DNA from: Ruminococcaceae bacterium UBA1404
Lineage (GTDB): Bacteria; Bacillota; Clostridia; Oscillospirales; Ruminococcaceae
Reading direction: 5' to 3'
Length of the DNA: 14,516 nt
Assembly (NCBI GenBank): GCA_002305075.1
Contig: DBQC01000001.1
Location: 53,490-68,005 of the forward strand
The position numbers were made by a program, and so were the translations under genes. Under the pieces are notes generated by a model. That model made no database searches. It had not been told where the DNA came from and saw nothing but the letters and a program-made list of their open reading frames with translations. Below, in pieces: positions 12,805 to 14,516 of this stretch; the stretch's first letter is position 1, and each line of letters starts with the position of its first letter.

Positions 12805-13356
12805 ATGCGTGTGGTGACCGGATCGGCCAGAGGCATTCCTCTGGAAGCACCGCCCGGTATGGCAGTGCGCCCCACCTCCGACCGAGCCAAGGAGGGCATT
12901 TTTAGTGCCATCCAGTTTGAGGTAGAGGGGGCGCGGGTGCTCGATTTGTTTTGCGGCTCGGGACAGCTGGGCATCGAGGCCCTGTCGCGGGGGGCGCATT
13001 GGGCTGTCTTTGTGGATGCCGCTGCCGCCTCGGCCGAGATCACCCGCCGCAATCTTGCCGCAACCGGACTTGGCGACCGAGCCCGGGTGTTCACACAGGA
13101 TGCTGCCGCCTATTTAAACGGCTGTCGTGAGCAGTTCGACATCGCCTTCATGGACCCGCCCTATCATGCCGGCGAACTGGGCAATCGGCTCATAGAACAG
13201 CTGGTGCCCCTCATGTCGCCGGGGGGTGTCATCTTCTACGAGACGGCCCGAAACGCCCATGTGCCTGAAAAGGTCGGAAGCTTTACACTTAAGCGGCGCT
13301 ACCACTATGGCAAGTCCAGCGTGGCCGCCTATCGCAGCGAGGAGGAAGTGCGTTGA
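12805..13356 (+). CDS. rsmD: 16S rRNA (guanine966-N2)-methyltransferase RsmD
   Basis: The 183-residue SAM-dependent enzyme methylates G966 of 16S rRNA in the P-site region of the 30S subunit. It starts MRVVTGSARG and has RPTSDRAKEGIFSAI, the family signature. SAM motif I is LDLFCGSGQLGIEALSRGA, and the amino-methylation motif DPPY is at residues 117-120. ATGs at 12799 and 12805 compete; the AAGGTGG site (12791-12797) is one base from the first and seven from the second, so 12805 is chosen. It is also the usual family start. Its stop overlaps the coaD start (TTGA), a typical coupling; rsmD-coaD is a conserved pair. Confidence 0.96.
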   Translation: MRVVTGSARGIPLEAPPGMAVRPTSDRAKEGIFSAIQFEVEGARVLDLFCGSGQLGIEALSRGAHWAVFVDAAAASAEITRRNLAATGLGDRARVFTQDAAAYLNGCREQFDIAFMDPPYHAGELGNRLIEQLVPLMSPGGVIFYETARNAHVPEKVGSFTLKRRYHYGKSSVAAYRSEEEVR

Positions 13357-13859
13357 GAATAGCCGTCTGTCCCGGCAGCTTTGACCCCATCACCCACGGG
13401 CATTTGGATATTGTGCGGCGGGCGGCTTTGCTGTTCGACGAGGTGGTGGTGCTGGTGGTCACCAATCCCGACAAGCGCTGCGCCTTTACAGTAGACGAGC
13501 GGGTGGATATGATTCGCGCCAGTCTGGGCGATCTGCCCAACGCCCGGGTGGACGCCTACGAGGGCCTGCTCACCGACTATGTGCGGCGGGTGGGAGCGCA
13601 GGCTATCGTCAAGGGGCTGCGCGCCATGTCTGATTTTGAGTATGAATTCCAGATGGCGCTGGCCAACAAGCAGCTTTTGCCCGAGGCCGAGACCATCTTT
13701 CTTATGACCCGGCTGGACAACCTCTATTTAAGCTCCAGTATGGTGCGACAGCTTGCTCAGTTTGGGGGCGACATTTCTAAATTTGTACCAGAAGTGCTCA
13801 TCGAACGCATTATGACACGGCTGGGCCCGCCTGCCGATGCCGATAACCAAGTGGGGTGA
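13353..13859 (+). CDS. coaD: Phosphopantetheine adenylyltransferase (CoaD)
   Basis: The 168-residue enzyme transfers AMP from ATP to 4'-phosphopantetheine, the penultimate and rate-limiting step of coenzyme A synthesis. The nucleotidyltransferase signature PGSFDPITHGH (residues 7-17) contains the T/HxGH ATP-binding motif. The C-terminal signature is YLSSSMVRQLAQFGGDISKFVP in two adjoining parts. KGLRAMSDFEYEF in the middle is also typical. The start is TTG at 13353, overlapping the rsmD stop; GAGGAGG lies a few bases upstream, and the protein then begins at the normal family position. A small coiled-coil gene follows after four bases. Confidence 0.97.
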   Translation: MRIAVCPGSFDPITHGHLDIVRRAALLFDEVVVLVVTNPDKRCAFTVDERVDMIRASLGDLPNARVDAYEGLLTDYVRRVGAQAIVKGLRAMSDFEYEFQMALANKQLLPEAETIFLMTRLDNLYLSSSMVRQLAQFGGDISKFVPEVLIERIMTRLGPPADADNQVG

Positions 13860-13863
13860 AAAG

Positions 13864-14313
13864 ATGAACATTGAAGAAATTTTAGACATGTTAGACGAGA
13901 TGCTAGACAAGAGCTGGAGCTTCCCTCTCTCGGGCGGGCGCAGTTTGATTGACGATGAAAAAATTCGTTCCCTGCTCGACGATATTCGCATCAACCTGCC
14001 CGGCGAGATCAAGCAAGCCAAGGCCATTGTGGCTGACCGGGCCGATATTTTGGCCGTAGCCAAGCGCGAGGCCGATACCATTGTCAAACGGGCCGAGGAC
14101 CGTGCCCGGGCGCTGGTGGCACAGGAGGAGATTGTGCGTCAGGCCCAGCAAAAGGCCGCCCAAATTTTGGCTCAGGCCCAGCAAAAGAGCAAGGAGCTTA
14201 AAAACGCCTCACAGGAGTTTTCGGAAGATGTGCTGCGCTGCACCGAGGAGACCCTCACCAAACAGCTCAGCGAGGTGCGGGCTGCCCGGCAAGCTCTGCG
14301 CTCCAGCAAGTAA
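13864..14313 (+). CDS. Small coiled-coil protein of the coaD operon, function unknown
   Basis: I do not recognise a characterised function for this 149-residue, charged, soluble protein. It starts with an acidic segment (MNIEEILDMLDEMLDKSW). A long helical stretch from about residue 40 to the end is rich in Ala, Glu, Gln, Lys and Arg with heptad-like spacing (AQQKAAQILAQAQQKSKEL), so a coiled coil is likely. Similar proteins beside coaD in Clostridia are often labelled ATPase or likened to ATP-synthase b subunits or DivIVA, but no P-loop or membrane anchor is visible, so those labels are unsupported. ATG 13864 follows a GGGGTG site, four bases after coaD. A strong terminator follows, so it is last in the operon. 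Confidence 0.85.
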   Translation: MNIEEILDMLDEMLDKSWSFPLSGGRSLIDDEKIRSLLDDIRINLPGEIKQAKAIVADRADILAVAKREADTIVKRAEDRARALVAQEEIVRQAQQKAAQILAQAQQKSKELKNASQEFSEDVLRCTEETLTKQLSEVRAARQALRSSK

Positions 14314-14318
14314 CCCTT

Positions 14319-14346
14319 GCACCTCCCAAATGGGAGGTGCTTTTTT
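14319..14346 (+). terminator. Intrinsic terminator of the rsmD-coaD operon
   Basis: A perfect 9-bp stem (GCACCTCCC 14319-14327 with GGGAGGTGC 14332-14340) closes a four-base loop and is followed by six T. It lies five bases after the stop codon of the coiled-coil gene. Confidence 0.96.
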
Positions 14347-14487
14347 ATGCAGAATTATCCATATAATATGCCTGATTAAGGCCCCTCGGCTACAAGTTTA
14401 CCCTAACAATAATTCGGGCATAATAAGCCTGCGCAATAAAAAGCATGTGGCTTTATTTTAATTGTGTGTAGGTAAGGAGTGATACAG

Positions 14488-14516
14488 ATGCTCGATAGAA
14501 CAGCGCTTTTGCTGGT
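14488..14516 (+). CDS. Start of a further gene (partial, runs off the window)
   Basis: ATG at 14488 follows TAAGGAG (14473-14479) eight bases upstream and opens a frame reading MLDRTALLL to the window edge. Only nine full codons are visible, so no product can be named. The 140 bases before it are AT-rich. A TATAAT at 14362-14367 could be its -10 box but has no convincing -35. Confidence 0.6.

Noticed and set aside
14362..14367. TATAAT as a confident promoter for the last, partial gene
   Set aside because: The region 17 bases upstream is the T-tract of the preceding terminator and gives no convincing -35.
14429..14461. Hairpin AAAGC/GCTTT with T-rich tail as a second terminator
   Set aside because: The stem is only five base pairs and AT-rich, just before a ribosome site; likely chance.
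1..14516. CRISPR array, insertion sequence, prophage, toxin-antitoxin or defence genes
   Set aside because: No spaced direct repeats, transposase, integrase or phage-like proteins were seen; nearly all sequence is explained by the listed genes and short regulatory gaps.

Overview
This window looks like chromosomal DNA from a GC-rich low-oxygen Gram-positive of the class Clostridia, most likely near the Oscillospiraceae/Ruminococcaceae. The main clues are the ylxM-ffh-rpsP-khpA-rimM-trmD gene order, an HPr with both His15 and the Firmicutes regulatory Ser46, strong AGGAGG-type ribosome sites, intrinsic terminators with T-tracts, and frequent non-ATG starts. The lineage is inferred from these features; no database was searched.

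Layout. Bases 1-148 hold the 3' end of one tRNA, a complete tRNA-Gly(GCC) and their terminator. Bases 149-1325 form an AT-rich segment with one gene, a zinc-type cation diffusion facilitator. It has a perfect-consensus promoter, an inverted repeat over the -10 box, and a ~195-base leader ending in an intrinsic terminator with a competing hairpin. Bases 1442-5575 carry three minus-strand genes, each followed by its own hairpin structures: a FAD oxidoreductase fused to a Rieske domain, a small HD-domain protein, and a CoA-disulfide reductase fused to a rhodanese domain. A TSUP (TauE/SafE) membrane transporter diverges from the last of these, which suggests a small sulfur-handling pair.

Bases 6567-10365 are a housekeeping operon for protein export and translation: ylxM, ffh, rpsP, khpA, rimM and trmD, from a good promoter and with tight or overlapping junctions. 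The usual rplS is not found after trmD. Next come ptsH (HPr) with its own promoter, uvrC with a promoter nested in the preceding terminator, and an rsmD-coaD-coiled-coil operon with promoter and terminator. The first codons of a further gene lie at the right edge.

No mobile element, CRISPR array, toxin-antitoxin pair or defence system was seen. The strongest candidates for undescribed biology are regulatory: the attenuator-like leader of the metal exporter, the probable CTG start of rimM with two mutually exclusive hairpins ahead of it, and the promoter inside the ptsH-uvrC terminator.
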